DNA from: Gammaproteobacteria bacterium
Lineage (GTDB): Bacteria; Pseudomonadota; Gammaproteobacteria; CAMYNG01
DNA length: 35,682 bases
Direction: 5' to 3'
Assembly (NCBI GenBank): GCA_011051615.1
Contig: DRKU01000111.1
Coordinates: 1-35,682, forward strand
The notes below the pieces were generated by a model that was not told where the DNA came from, did no database searches, and saw only the letters and a list, made by a program, of their open reading frames with translations. Position 1 is the first letter of the stretch; every line of letters starts with the position of its first letter. Position numbers and translations under genes: made by a program. Positions 7,220 through 15,573 of this stretch are shown piece by piece.

Positions 7220-8026
7220 TCACAGGGTGGCACCGGCCACCGGCAGGGACACCACCCGGGCCGACGGCACATCCGCCGCTGGCAGGGCAAACATGCGCGC
7301 AGCCAGCTGCTGGTAGTCGCGCGTGGCCACCGAGTTACGGTCGTAGTCGATCACCGGCAGGCCGCGGCTGGTGGCTTCACGCACGCCCACTGTGTTGTGA
7401 ACCAGCACCGGCAGGATGTGGTCCGGCCAGGTCTCCCACAACTGGCGCAGAAAACGCCGTGCGATGCGAGTACGCTGATCCACCATGGTCGGCAGGATCG
7501 ACCAGTTGAAACGACACTCATGACGGATCGCCAGGTCTTCCATCATGGTGGTGATGCGCTGCACACTCTCGAATCCGAACAGGCCCATCTCTACCGGAAT
7601 GAGGATCTCATCGGCAGCCAGCAGGGCATTGGTGGCCAACAACCCGGCATGTGCGGGACAATCGAGGACGATACCGCGGTACCGCGCTCGCAGGGGTTGC
7701 AGGTGCAGCGCCAGTTCCTTTTCACGCGGCCAGTCACTCAGCAGTTCCTCGGCCTGTTGCAGTGAGGAACTGGCGGGCACCATGTCGATGCCGGCGACCA
7801 CGTCGTGAATGATGATGTCATCCAGCTCACAACGTCGTGAAAAGACCTCGTAGAGACCCGCAGTTTCTTCCACGCTGAGATTGAGTCCCAGGGTGGCGTG
7901 TCCCTGTGGGTCAAGATCCACCAGCAGGATCTTCTCACCGCGCCAGCCGGCACAGGCAGCAATATTGATGGCCGTGGTGGTCTTGCCACAACCGCCCTTG
8001 GTATTCACCACTGCAATCGTTTTCAT
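7220..8026 (-). CDS. Orphan ParA/MinD-type ATPase
   Basis: A 268-aa P-loop ATPase of the ParA (AAA ATPase) superfamily. It opens with the deviant Walker A motif KGGCGKTTT (residues about 9-17) after MKTIAVVNT. It has VDLDPQGHATLGL (Walker A', Asp-Pro-Gln-Gly) and the Walker B-like IVLDCPAH. There is no N-terminal helix-turn-helix, so it is the small type. I chose the ATG at 8026, preceded by a near-ideal AGAGGAGGGAAAG; the longer form in the ORF track lacks this. Such ATPases position plasmids, chromosomes or large protein clusters. No ParB or parS is present here, so it is probably an orphan that positions a protein cargo. A GGGTCC/GGACCC hairpin (8045-8062) lies just 5' of the ribosome site. 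Confidence 0.9.
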   Translation of the reverse strand: MKTIAVVNTKGGCGKTTTAINIAACAGWRGEKILLVDLDPQGHATLGLNLSVEETAGLYEVFSRRCELDDIIIHDVVAGIDMVPASSSLQQAEELLSDWPREKELALHLQPLRARYRGIVLDCPAHAGLLATNALLAADEILIPVEMGLFGFESVQRITTMMEDLAIRHECRFNWSILPTMVDQRTRIARRFLRQLWETWPDHILPVLVHNTVGVREATSRGLPVIDYDRNSVATRDYQQLAARMFALPAADVPSARVVSLPVAGATL

Positions 8027-8501
8027 CTTTCCCTCCTCTGGAACGGGTCCCGCAGCGGACCCTGATGATGACTGAAGAACCGTGAAACGCCAGGTACTAC
8101 GCGACGCGTAGACGTACGACACCCTTGCCATGGCGAACATCGCATCCCTGGCAGGGACATAAATTTGAAGGTGACGGGGCTATGATGCCGGTGAACATTC
8201 CGGCCCGAGATGTCTCTCGCGGTGGAGACGCCGCCTGGAGGGCAGCCTGTTGCAATACCGCCTGCGTTGGTCATTCGACCCTCGCGTGTGGCTTGATTAC
8301 CTATGAAGGTAGTCGGATTCTGAATGAAGTCAAGCGCATTGCAATAAATTGATCTTCATCGTCATGGCTGGACAGAAAAGCCTGCGCCGAAACCATGGTT
8401 ACCCACTACAAACCTCTCGGTGCATTGACAATGAAACGTATGGAGGATGAAAGCCAGTTATAGGGTCTGGCGTAAGGTATCGGCGTGCCTGGAGGACCTG
8501 C
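8027..8501. other. Intergenic region upstream of the ParA gene
   Basis: 475 bp without a supported gene. It holds a hairpin (8045-8062) beside the ParA ribosome site and a perfect 15-bp palindrome (8097-8111). The plus ORF 8125..8352 (75 aa) has no ribosome site or recognisable motif. Confidence 0.4.
8097..8111. promoter_or_regulatory. 15-bp perfect palindrome upstream of ParA gene
   Basis: CTACGCG-A-CGCGTAG, 7-bp arms about a central base, 70 bp upstream of the ParA start. It is operator-like, possibly autoregulatory. It does not match the chromosomal parS consensus (TGTTNCACGTGAAACA). Confidence 0.35.
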
Positions 8502-10343
8502 TCAGATCGATGTCCACACGTCACCGAACTCGTCATCGGGCTTGTCCTCACCCACCGCACGGCGGTTGAGCGAGCTGACCACGTCGAAATGGAACTGCGC
8601 GCAGTAACCAGAGTTCGCAATCTGTTTACCCAGCCTGGCCTGGGTCTCCTTGCCCAGAAAGAAAACATTGACGATGGCACCACTGCGGAAGGGATGCGCA
8701 GGAGTAACCAGTGAAGCCTTGTTGCCGCTGGCAGCGCTACCGGGGATCAACAGGCCGCGCTGGTAGTGCTTGGCCGAAGCGGCGTCCACCGACAGGGCGA
8801 TACCAATGGGAATGGCATTGGGCGCCAGCAACATTACCCCGGCCTCGACCCCTTCGTTGCCCACCGAACGCATCCAGCGCACCATGCCCAGCAACCAGTG
8901 AGTGCGTTCCTCGGCCTGCCGCTCGATGCCAATCAGTTCACCCACCTGGACTCGTGACATGCAGTCTTCGCGACACTGGATACACAGGCCGCCGGCGCTC
9001 TCGTTGAGGATCGTCCAGCCATCGACCTTGCACTCCTGTGATACCGTGCCCATGTCCATCTGCCTTTCACCGCTGTCTTCTGCTTTGGTTGGCGTCTCTC
9101 CCAGCAGGTTTCCCCTGTCCGCCGGTACGTCGCGGTTGAATACCGATTCCCAGACATCGGGTTCTTCGATATTGACATCCTTGACTTCCTGGACCTCGAA
9201 ATGCACCGTGTCGGCGAACATGGCCTGCAGGGCACGGCCATGACGTGCAAACACCCGCCCGGCGGCATTGTCGGCACGTGTCTGACGCAGCAGGCCGCAA
9301 TGGATCGCACTCATGCCTACCGCGGCACGCACGGGTTCATTTCTTTTCGTACGTGAAAACCGTCGCTTGGTCTGTGCATCCCAGGCATTGATCAACTTGG
9401 CCAACAGGTCCTGCGGCAGAGCGGCATCCTCCATGCCCATGGTGATGAGCGTGTTGGAAACCGTTTCTGCAGAACGCTCCATTTCCTTTTTCAACACCCC
9501 GATGATGCTCTCGGTATCCAGAATGCGCCAGGACTTACGCGCCGCGCTGGTATCTACCAACGCCATGACGCGTGGTGGCACATCGGTGTCGAGGTCGATG
9601 ACAAAGCCTTTCTCCTCCTTGCCGGTAAAATTGCGCAGGCGGGTGTGCGTAAACCAGCGTTCAAGGTTGATGTGTACGTTTCCGATCTCACCATGGCGCA
9701 GGTGATAGGGCGAAGACAGGAACAACAACAGTGCACGTACATACTCGTTCTCCACCGTGGACTTGTTGATGTGCTGGTGCTGCTCATCGGCCACTGGTAC
9801 ACGGTGCAGTTTCTTCTGTTCGGCAAAGGCATACAGGCGATGCAGCGCAGCCCAGGTCTCAGCGGGAAATTCGCTGTAGGCCTGGTAGGAGATCAATAAC
9901 ACCTGGGTCATGTAACTGATGGCGCGGTGCATCAGGGTCAGGAGGGTGCGATTGTCGGTCATCAACAGGCTGCTGTTGACGAGGTCTTCGATGGCGATCT
10001 TGTAACCGGTGGCCATGCCGGCATTGAGCTCGCGTGTCGCCGAAGCGATCTGGTGGGCCCTCTCCGGCAGGGGAAAGGTACTGCCGATGAAATGCTTACG
10101 CATCTGCGTGGACACGAAGGCCACCGGTTCGCGCAGGGTTTCGAGCAGATGAATACGGTGGCGATACTTGAACTGCTGTCGATTGGTGCTGGTCAGGACT
10201 GTGAAGATCTGGCGCGCGCACTCACCAACGTTGGCGCGCGGCAGACCCTCCAGCCATTCATCCACCTTGCGTGGCTGGGTATTGAATCCCGTTTTGTCGG
10301 CCGGCTTGCGCACCGGAGTACCAAGATCAGGGCAGTGCGCCAT
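8502..10343 (-). CDS. 613-aa protein with degenerate PilZ-like C-terminus
   Basis: A large soluble protein, MAHCPDLGTPVRKP..., without membrane segments. Residues about 35-420 look mostly alpha-helical (long stretches such as RHRIHLLETLREPVAF and the RFSRTKRNEPVRAA linker). The C-terminal 170 residues contain WTILNESAGGL (about 445-455), CxxxC-type cysteines (CIQCREDC) and GMVRWMRSVGN, resembling a PilZ beta-barrel in which N-x-S-x-x-G is kept. The Arg-x-x-x-Arg half of the c-di-GMP motif is not visible just upstream, so c-di-GMP binding is doubtful. The ATG at 10343 has GGGAG eight bases upstream. It lies between an orphan ParA and an HDOD regulator, a setting that fits surface-motility or polarity control, but that is inference. 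Confidence 0.78.
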   Translation of the reverse strand: MAHCPDLGTPVRKPADKTGFNTQPRKVDEWLEGLPRANVGECARQIFTVLTSTNRQQFKYRHRIHLLETLREPVAFVSTQMRKHFIGSTFPLPERAHQIASATRELNAGMATGYKIAIEDLVNSSLLMTDNRTLLTLMHRAISYMTQVLLISYQAYSEFPAETWAALHRLYAFAEQKKLHRVPVADEQHQHINKSTVENEYVRALLLFLSSPYHLRHGEIGNVHINLERWFTHTRLRNFTGKEEKGFVIDLDTDVPPRVMALVDTSAARKSWRILDTESIIGVLKKEMERSAETVSNTLITMGMEDAALPQDLLAKLINAWDAQTKRRFSRTKRNEPVRAAVGMSAIHCGLLRQTRADNAAGRVFARHGRALQAMFADTVHFEVQEVKDVNIEEPDVWESVFNRDVPADRGNLLGETPTKAEDSGERQMDMGTVSQECKVDGWTILNESAGGLCIQCREDCMSRVQVGELIGIERQAEERTHWLLGMVRWMRSVGNEGVEAGVMLLAPNAIPIGIALSVDAASAKHYQRGLLIPGSAASGNKASLVTPAHPFRSGAIVNVFFLGKETQARLGKQIANSGYCAQFHFDVVSSLNRRAVGEDKPDDEFGDVWTSI

Positions 10344-10401
10344 GTATGGCTCCCGTGGTCATGTACCTTGTCCGGAAATATCGGCAGTCATTTGTTTTTC
10401 T

Positions 10402-10438
10402 TCACAAAATTATACAGAACTATAGACTGATACGACGA
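10402..10438 (-). promoter_or_regulatory. Candidate promoter of the 613-aa gene
   Basis: On the minus strand TGTATAATTTTG gives a perfect -10 TATAAT (plus 10409-10414), 66 bp before the ATG. The -35 region (CGTCGT/TCGTCG) is weak. The sequence lies just past the HDOD terminator, so the gene needs its own promoter. Confidence 0.45.
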
Positions 10439-10456
10439 AAAAATGGCAAAAGCAGT

Positions 10457-10493
10457 AAAAAAACCGGTATTACCACCAGGTAGTACCGGTTTT
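10457..10493 (-). terminator. Rho-independent terminator of the HDOD gene
   Basis: AAAACCGGTA (10460-10469) and TACCGGTTTT (10484-10493) form a 10-bp stem that continues, past one mismatch, as TACC/GGTA around a 4-nt loop. On the minus strand it ends in seven T (plus 10457-10463). It lies 18 bp after the HDOD stop. Confidence 0.9.
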
Positions 10494-10511
10494 CTGCCGC
10501 AGCGACGATGT

Positions 10512-11858
10512 TCAGGCGCAGAGTTGCAGGGCGATGCTGTTGAGCAATTCACCTTCCTGGATGATTTCATCGGCGGCCAGGTAGACCTCTTCTTCGTTGA
10601 GACCGATCTTTTCCAGCAGGCCGGGCGGGATCTCGTCGCTGTCGGCATCCGACAGGCCATGGTTGCTCAGCACCCGTTCCACCACCATGAGAAGGTGCAG
10701 GTACTCCTCGTGCTCACCGCGATAGGCCAGGTTGTGATGTTCACGCGCGGCGACGATGATCTCCTGCGGCAGCCCCCAGGCACGCAGCACCAGGCCACCC
10801 ACCTCGGTGTGGGTAATGCCGAGGATCTGCCGCTCCAGCTGATAGAGGGGCGTCTCGGGATGCGACTTCAGCATCTTGTTGAGGGTCGCCATCTCACGGG
10901 GAAAGAGTTCAGCCATGGCCAGAAAACCGAAATCGTGCAACAGGCCAACCAGATAGGCGACACCGAAGTCGGGACGTCGGTCATAGGGTAACAGAAGCGA
11001 AAGCTTCTGCATCAGGGCGGCGGCATAGGTGGCCTCGCGCCACAGGCGCTCACCACCCAGTGGCCCATCGGCAGGCAGGGTAAACTGTCCGCCCAGCGAC
11101 AGGCCCAGTGCCAGGTCGAGTACCGCGCGCACGCCGAGGACACGGAAAATGGCATCATGCAGGGTCTTGATCTCGCCGTGGCTGCCGAAGAAAGCGGAAT
11201 TGGCGTAACGGATCACCTGTGCTGCCAGTGCGGGATCGGTCTCGACGATGGTCGAAAGTTCTTCCACGGTAAAGTCGTCGCGGCCACGCAGGGCGAGGAT
11301 CTGCTGTGCGGCCGCGGGCATGGGTGGCAGATCGTAGAGTTTCTTGAGACGCTCGCGTACCGAAACCACCGGGATCTCCACGCTGGCGTCCGATGGCTCG
11401 ACACTGGGGTCCGACATGGACATACCGATCCAGTCGTCGCTGACCACCTGCAACAGGTCTTCGCTACGAATGACGAAGCCACGACCGATCTCGGTGGCAC
11501 AATAGTAGAGGGTCTCGCTTTCCATGAGAGATTCATCGAGAAACAGGTACAGGCCACCCGGCTGATTCAGGGGCGGCAGGCCATTCTGGTTGAACTCATC
11601 GAGCACCTGGCGAAAGGCCTCGCCACGCAGTGAGCGCACCGGGCGGTGCAGGCCCTTTTCGAGACGCGCGGGATTGAAACTGTTGGCGGCGGGATACAGG
11701 ATCAGGAAACGATCATCGCCACTGGCGAGCAGGCGCAGCTTGATGGAATTCTGCAGTGAGGCCCCATCGGCCTCGATTTTCTCGTCCACCAACGGCAGAT
11801 CGCGAAACTCGACCCCGTTCGCGGTCAGGATCTCACTGAAGAGCTGAGAAAAACTCAT
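10512..11858 (-). CDS. YbaK-like domain plus HDOD regulator
   Basis: A 448-aa soluble protein of two parts. Residues about 5-150 resemble a YbaK/aminoacyl-tRNA deacylase-like fold (SIKLRLLASGDDRFLILYPAA, RSLRGEAFRQVLDEF). A linker is followed by an HDOD domain from about 170 (LPPMPAAAQQILALR, ALAAQVIRYANSAFFG, AIFRVLGVRAVLDLALGLSL, GLLHDFGFLAMAELF at about 307, GITHTEVGGLVLRAWGLP and AAREHHN). HDOD domains are non-catalytic relatives of HD hydrolases used in signalling. The paired HD residues are partly present, but HDOD proteins are not expected to hydrolyse c-di-GMP. The gene is monocistronic: a strong terminator follows it, and a possible promoter (TTGCCA-16-TAAATA) lies upstream at 11902-11929. 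Confidence 0.88.
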   Translation of the reverse strand: MSFSQLFSEILTANGVEFRDLPLVDEKIEADGASLQNSIKLRLLASGDDRFLILYPAANSFNPARLEKGLHRPVRSLRGEAFRQVLDEFNQNGLPPLNQPGGLYLFLDESLMESETLYYCATEIGRGFVIRSEDLLQVVSDDWIGMSMSDPSVEPSDASVEIPVVSVRERLKKLYDLPPMPAAAQQILALRGRDDFTVEELSTIVETDPALAAQVIRYANSAFFGSHGEIKTLHDAIFRVLGVRAVLDLALGLSLGGQFTLPADGPLGGERLWREATYAAALMQKLSLLLPYDRRPDFGVAYLVGLLHDFGFLAMAELFPREMATLNKMLKSHPETPLYQLERQILGITHTEVGGLVLRAWGLPQEIIVAAREHHNLAYRGEHEEYLHLLMVVERVLSNHGLSDADSDEIPPGLLEKIGLNEEEVYLAADEIIQEGELLNSIALQLCA

Positions 11859-11901
11859 GTACTACCCCCGTCTCGACTGGTTTACCGGATCTTCCATTGT
11901 T

Positions 11902-11929
11902 TATTTATTATTTAACCTTCCTGTGGCAA
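11902..11929 (-). promoter_or_regulatory. Possible promoter of the HDOD gene
   Basis: On the minus strand TTGCCA (five of six -35 positions; plus 11924-11929), a 16-bp spacer, then TAAATA in an A/T-rich tract (plus 11902-11907), 44 bp before the start codon. The -10 is poor. Confidence 0.3.
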
Positions 11930-12082
11930 AGATGCAGGTGGGGTACCCGGCCAGCCATCAGTGCCTCAGGATAAATCGGATCCAGTTCGCTATTCTTTAG
12001 ACAATATCCGACTAAATTCAATCCTGCCACTTTCACCGCCTGTCGCGGAATCGTGCAACCAGACCATATTTCCGGGAAAAAT

Positions 12083-12107
12083 TTGTTATATCAATTGCTT
12101 ATAACAA
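12083..12107. promoter_or_regulatory. Inverted repeat upstream of nadA
   Basis: TTGTTATA - 9 bp - TATAACAA, perfect 8-bp arms. It is an operator candidate in the HDOD/nadA intergenic region; no known regulator motif was recognised. Confidence 0.4.
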
Positions 12108-12194
12108 ACATCTCAGAGTCTACCGGAATTATCGCCGGCGGCGGCCCTCCTGCCCGGCAGGCATCCCCCCATGCCACGGGATGAAAACGCCAAC

Positions 12195-12240
12195 CCCACC
12201 CCCATATATAAAAGGTGGGATTGCAAAGCCCGCGGGCTTT
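12195..12240 (+). promoter_or_regulatory. Two leader hairpins of nadA
   Basis: CCCACC (12195-12200) with GGTGGG (12214-12219), then the self-complementary AAAGCCCGCGGGCTTT (12225-12240). Only three T follow, so it is at most a weak terminator; it could shape a leader or protein-binding site. Confidence 0.3.
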
Positions 12241-12292
12241 GGTCATATTCCGAGACTGAACGAACGATCGAGCCGAGAGTGATGAATTGCCA

Positions 12293-13342
12293 ATGGCCGT
12301 AGCAAAACTCAAACAGGAACTTCCCGCAGCGCGGGAAATCGACGTCCCGCCCATGCCGGACCTAGCCGCGGAGCTGACACCTGGTGAGCGCGAGAGCCTC
12401 ATCGCGCGTATCAAGGCCGGCCTCGAGGCACGCGATGCGGTACTCGTCGCCCACTACTATACCGACGATGACCTGCAGATGATCGCCGAAGAAACCGGTG
12501 GCCTGGTGGCGGACTCACTGGAGATGGCGCGCTTCGGCAACCGCCACCCGGCCAGTACGCTGGTGGTGGCCGGGGTACGTTTCATGGGAGAGACGGCCAA
12601 GATCCTCAACCCGGAGAAGACCGTCCTCATGCCCACGCTCGAGGCCGAATGCTCACTGGATCTCGGCTGCCCGGCGGAGGAGTTCATCCCCTTTTGCGAT
12701 GCCCATCCCGAGCGCACCGTGGTGGTCTATGCCAACACCAGCGCCGAGGTCAAGGCGCGCGCCGACTGGGTGGTAACCTCCAGCATTGCCGTCAGGGTCG
12801 TCGAACACCTGCACCGGCAGGGGGAAAAGATCCTCTGGGCACCCGACAGGCACCTCGGCCATTACATCCAGGAACAGACCGGCGCTGACATGTTGATCTG
12901 GAATGGCAGCTGCGTGGTGCACGAGGCCTTCAAGGCCAGCCTGCTGGACAAGGTCCGTGCCGCGCATCCCGACGCCGCAGTGCTGGTGCATCCCGAATCC
13001 CCTGAAGCCATTATCGAGCGGGCCGACGTGGTCGGTTCCACCAGCCAGTTGATTGCCGCCTGCCGCACGCTGCCCAACCCGGAATTCATCGTCGCCACCG
13101 ATCGCGGCATCTTCTACAAGATGAAACAGGCCGCACCCGGCAAGACCTTCATCGAAGCCCCCACCGGCGGGGTCGGCGCCACCTGTGTCAGTTGCGCCCA
13201 CTGCCCGTGGATGGCCATGAACGGCCTGCGCAACCTCGCCCGGGTCCTCGAGGAAGGTGGCAACGAGATCCAGGTGGACGAGGCCGTGCGCCAGCGCGCC
13301 CTGCGCGCCACCCAGCGCATGATCGATTTCCGCGATACCTGA
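12293..13342 (+). CDS. nadA: Quinolinate synthase NadA
   Basis: A 349-aa NadA. It condenses iminoaspartate and dihydroxyacetone phosphate to quinolinate in NAD synthesis. The three iron-sulfur ligands are visible: [10 protein letters not shown] (first Cys about 120), [10 protein letters not shown] (about 207) and a C-terminal [10 protein letters not shown] near 300 whose Cys-x2-Cys-x2-Cys cluster includes the third ligand. [23 protein letters not shown] and [10 protein letters not shown] are further family motifs. Length fits the family. The start is ambiguous: the ATG at 12293 (MAVAKLKQE) is preferred for codon type, but the in-frame TTG at 12287 is better spaced (7 nt) from GAGAG at 12275. 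nadB and nadC are not nearby. It converges on the DUF4010 gene, with a 3-bp gap. Confidence 0.95.
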   Translation: MAVAKLKQELPAAREIDVPPMPDLAAELTPGERESLIARIKAGLEARDAVLVAHYYTDDDLQMIAEETGGLVADSLEMARFGNRHPASTLVVAGVRFMGETAKILNPEKTVLMPTLEAECSLDLGCPAEEFIPFCDAHPERTVVVYANTSAEVKARADWVVTSSIAVRVVEHLHRQGEKILWAPDRHLGHYIQEQTGADMLIWNGSCVVHEAFKASLLDKVRAAHPDAAVLVHPESPEAIIERADVVGSTSQLIAACRTLPNPEFIVATDRGIFYKMKQAAPGKTFIEAPTGGVGATCVSCAHCPWMAMNGLRNLARVLEEGGNEIQVDEAVRQRALRATQRMIDFRDT

Positions 13343-13345
13343 CGT

Positions 13346-14623
13346 TCACAGATCGAGAAACAGTACCAGCCCCCCGGCGGTCAACGCCACGCACATGGCC
13401 GCCATGACCCGTATCCCCAGCGCACGGCCACCAAGGATTAGCGCCAGGCCTCCCTTGACCAGGGAATTGGTTGCCGCCGCCAGCATGATGCCCGCCACCG
13501 CCGTATTCGGCGCCAGCCCCGCTGCACTGCCCGGTGCACTGGCCGGCGAAACGCTGGAGAGATGCGCCAGGGACAGGGTGATGGCGTCCACGTCCATGAG
13601 ACCGGAGACCAGGCTCAGCACGTAGACACCGATGTCGCCGTACCAGCGGCGCAGGGCCTCGGCGAGCACGATGATGGCCACCAGCAGCAGGGTAAACTTG
13701 ATGGCGGTGGACAGTTCCAGTGGTCGGCTGACGGGCAGATCGGCGAGCACATGCCGCCGGGGCTGATGGCGCCAGAAATACCATGCCGCCGCCAACAGCA
13801 GCAGCGTGATCACGGCAAAGGGTGGGATCAGCACTTCCAGTAACTGATTGTTGACCACCAGCACCTCGATGAGTATACGCGGGAACATCACCGCCGAGCT
13901 CAGCAGAATACCGGCGATCAACAGCGCACGCAGCCTGAGCTTTGCCTGCAGGCGGGCCAGGTTCATGGTGGTGACAGTGGAGGAAACCATGCCGCCGAGC
14001 AGGGCGGCGAGCAGCACGCCACGCTCTACGCCGACGATCTTCATGGCCACGTAACCACCAAAGGAGATCCCGGCGATCAATGCCACCAGCCAGCCCAGTT
14101 GCCAGGGATTGAGCACCTGCCACGGCCCATAGCCGCGGTCGGGCAGGACCGGTAGCAGCACCACGAGGATCAACAACAGCTTGAGAAAGGCCGACAGCTC
14201 TTCGGCGGTGAGGCGTCGCAGCCAACGGTGCATGACGGGCTTCATGCTCAACAGGATGGTAACCACCACCGCCAGGCCGGCGGCCTCCAGTTGCCAGCCA
14301 CGCACCGCCAGCGCACCGAGACTGAAGGTCAGCAGTGCGGCGATGAGCGTGGTGATCCCCACATCGCGGGCATCGCGATGGGAGAGAAAACGCGTCGCGA
14401 TCAACACCCCGGCGAGCGCCACGAAAGCGAAACCCAGCATGGTCTCGCCCAGTTGCCAGGCCAGCATGCCCCACACGCCACCGAGCAGGCCAAGCAGGCC
14501 GAAGGTGCGCACACCCGCCACGCGCGTGCCCTCATCGGCCTCGCGCGCCTTCCAGCCACGCTCGGTGCCAATTAGCAGACCAATGGCCAGGGCAAGCAGG
14601 AGATTGAGAAACAGTGTCGGCAT
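13346..14623 (-). CDS. MgtC/SapB-DUF4010 membrane protein
   Basis: A 425-aa polytopic membrane protein. The N-terminal MgtC/SapB-like module reads LALAIGLLIGTERGW followed by RTFGLLGLLGG. The second half has DUF4010 features (GLMDVDAITLSLA, and NTAVAGIMLAAATNSLVKGGLALI near the C-terminus). About eleven hydrophobic segments are seen. MgtC/SapB domains occur in virulence- and magnesium-linked proteins, but for the DUF4010 fusion no substrate is established. I chose the ATG at 14623 (MPTLFLNLLLAL) with GGAT upstream; the ORF-track start at 14656 adds a non-hydrophobic, His/Cys-rich extension without ribosome site. It converges on nadA and runs divergently from the paralogue at 14701. Confidence 0.85.
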   Translation of the reverse strand: MPTLFLNLLLALAIGLLIGTERGWKAREADEGTRVAGVRTFGLLGLLGGVWGMLAWQLGETMLGFAFVALAGVLIATRFLSHRDARDVGITTLIAALLTFSLGALAVRGWQLEAAGLAVVVTILLSMKPVMHRWLRRLTAEELSAFLKLLLILVVLLPVLPDRGYGPWQVLNPWQLGWLVALIAGISFGGYVAMKIVGVERGVLLAALLGGMVSSTVTTMNLARLQAKLRLRALLIAGILLSSAVMFPRILIEVLVVNNQLLEVLIPPFAVITLLLLAAAWYFWRHQPRRHVLADLPVSRPLELSTAIKFTLLLVAIIVLAEALRRWYGDIGVYVLSLVSGLMDVDAITLSLAHLSSVSPASAPGSAAGLAPNTAVAGIMLAAATNSLVKGGLALILGGRALGIRVMAAMCVALTAGGLVLFLDL

Positions 14624-14700
14624 GCTGATCCGGGTATGGGAGCCATGGCAAGGCATGATATACAGTAACTACAGGATATCCCAATACCTGGAAAATACCC

Positions 14701-15573
14701 ATGACCGCGGCAAACCACCACGCACTTCGATTGCTGGCGCCCTTCCAGGGCGTACTGCAAATCGTCGACGACGGTGACGTACGTGCCATGAGCCAGGATG
14801 GCAACGAGTGGCAGATCCAGGTGCGCGTGGATACGCGCAATCCCATCTGGGGTGAAATGGAGGGCGACGGCGATGCCACGCGCCTGATGGTCTATGGCCT
14901 GTGGAGCCCGGATGCCGGCCTGGTGCGCCTGCCCTTCGATCCCATGGCCGATGTGGCCGCAGCGCACAAGCTGGCCGAAGGCATGGTGGCGCACCTGCCT
15001 GCGGCCATGGAACGTTTGCCCTATGCCCTCGCCGATCGCCACGAACTGTGGCTGCTCGATGACGAAGACCAGCCGCTGGCATTGCTCGCCAGTGTACGTA
15101 GCGAGGATCCCCTTCCCGGCCACGTGCGCCGCCACTGGCAGGCCAGTCTCTCGAGCCACAACGCCCGCGTCGCCCACGGGCTGCTCATCACGGACATGCC
15201 GGCCTATCGACGCTGTGGGGACGAGATGGAAAAACTCGTCGCCCGTTGTGCCGGCAACCGCCCCCGCACGCGCTGGATCGATCGCACGCAAGGCGACAAC
15301 GACGCCATGGACTTTCCCGCACCCGGCGTGCGCCACCACTGGTCCACGGCGGTGGAACAGGCCGTGGCCGACGACTGGCTGCGCTGGCATGCACCGCTGT
15401 TGCTGATGCTGCCCGAACTGGACACCGCACTGCGCGATCGCCTCGAGGCCTTTGCCATGGCGCAGGTAGCGGCCGTGGCGCGTTACTGGCGCACCTGGCC
15501 CGAGGTACTCGATCAACAACGTCTGCAGGCGGCGCTGGTGGCGGCACGCCTCAAGGCCACGGTTCAGGACTGA
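14701..15573 (+). CDS. Hypothetical protein, paralogue of 5462..6430
   Basis: A 290-aa soluble protein, MTAANHHALRLLAPF..., of the same unrecognised family as 5462..6430. Shared blocks are the start (LLAPFQG), the central RHELWLLDDEDQPLALLA and the C-terminal APLLLMLPELD...WRTWPEVLDQQRLQAALVAARL. It is shorter in the segment between the first two blocks. It has no signal peptide or membrane helix, only two cysteines (about 164 and 181, where its paralogue has a pair at CCRAEF in an earlier position), and many Trp residues. It overlaps the 3' end of the convergent AEC gene by 10 bp. Confidence 0.75.
   Translation: MTAANHHALRLLAPFQGVLQIVDDGDVRAMSQDGNEWQIQVRVDTRNPIWGEMEGDGDATRLMVYGLWSPDAGLVRLPFDPMADVAAAHKLAEGMVAHLPAAMERLPYALADRHELWLLDDEDQPLALLASVRSEDPLPGHVRRHWQASLSSHNARVAHGLLITDMPAYRRCGDEMEKLVARCAGNRPRTRWIDRTQGDNDAMDFPAPGVRHHWSTAVEQAVADDWLRWHAPLLLMLPELDTALRDRLEAFAMAQVAAVARYWRTWPEVLDQQRLQAALVAARLKATVQD

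Larger units (their letters stand above)
11859..12292. other. Divergent upstream region of HDOD gene and nadA
   Basis: 434 bp with no gene. It contains a weak minus promoter for the HDOD gene, a 25-bp inverted repeat (12083-12107), a CCCACC/GGTGGG hairpin (12195-12219) and the perfect palindrome AAAGCCCG-CGGGCTTT (12225-12240). The last two lie in what should be the nadA leader. Confidence 0.5.

Noticed and set aside
7010-7765. 251-aa plus ORF
   Set aside because: Mostly antisense to the ParA gene; its N-terminal part in the gap has no motif or ribosome site.
8125-8352. 75-aa plus ORF upstream of parA
   Set aside because: No ribosome site, no motif, overlaps the candidate parA control region.
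12083-12107. attC-like site before nadA because of TTATAACAA
   Set aside because: No matching GTTRRRY core at 60-140 bp and no cassette gene; it is a simple inverted repeat.
13188-14474. 428-aa minus ORF
   Set aside because: Another frame of the DUF4010 gene and nadA antisense, Gly/Arg/His-rich, no motifs.
14572-15519. 315-aa minus ORF
   Set aside because: Antisense of the 290-aa paralogue at 14701..15573, which is backed by similarity to 5462..6430.
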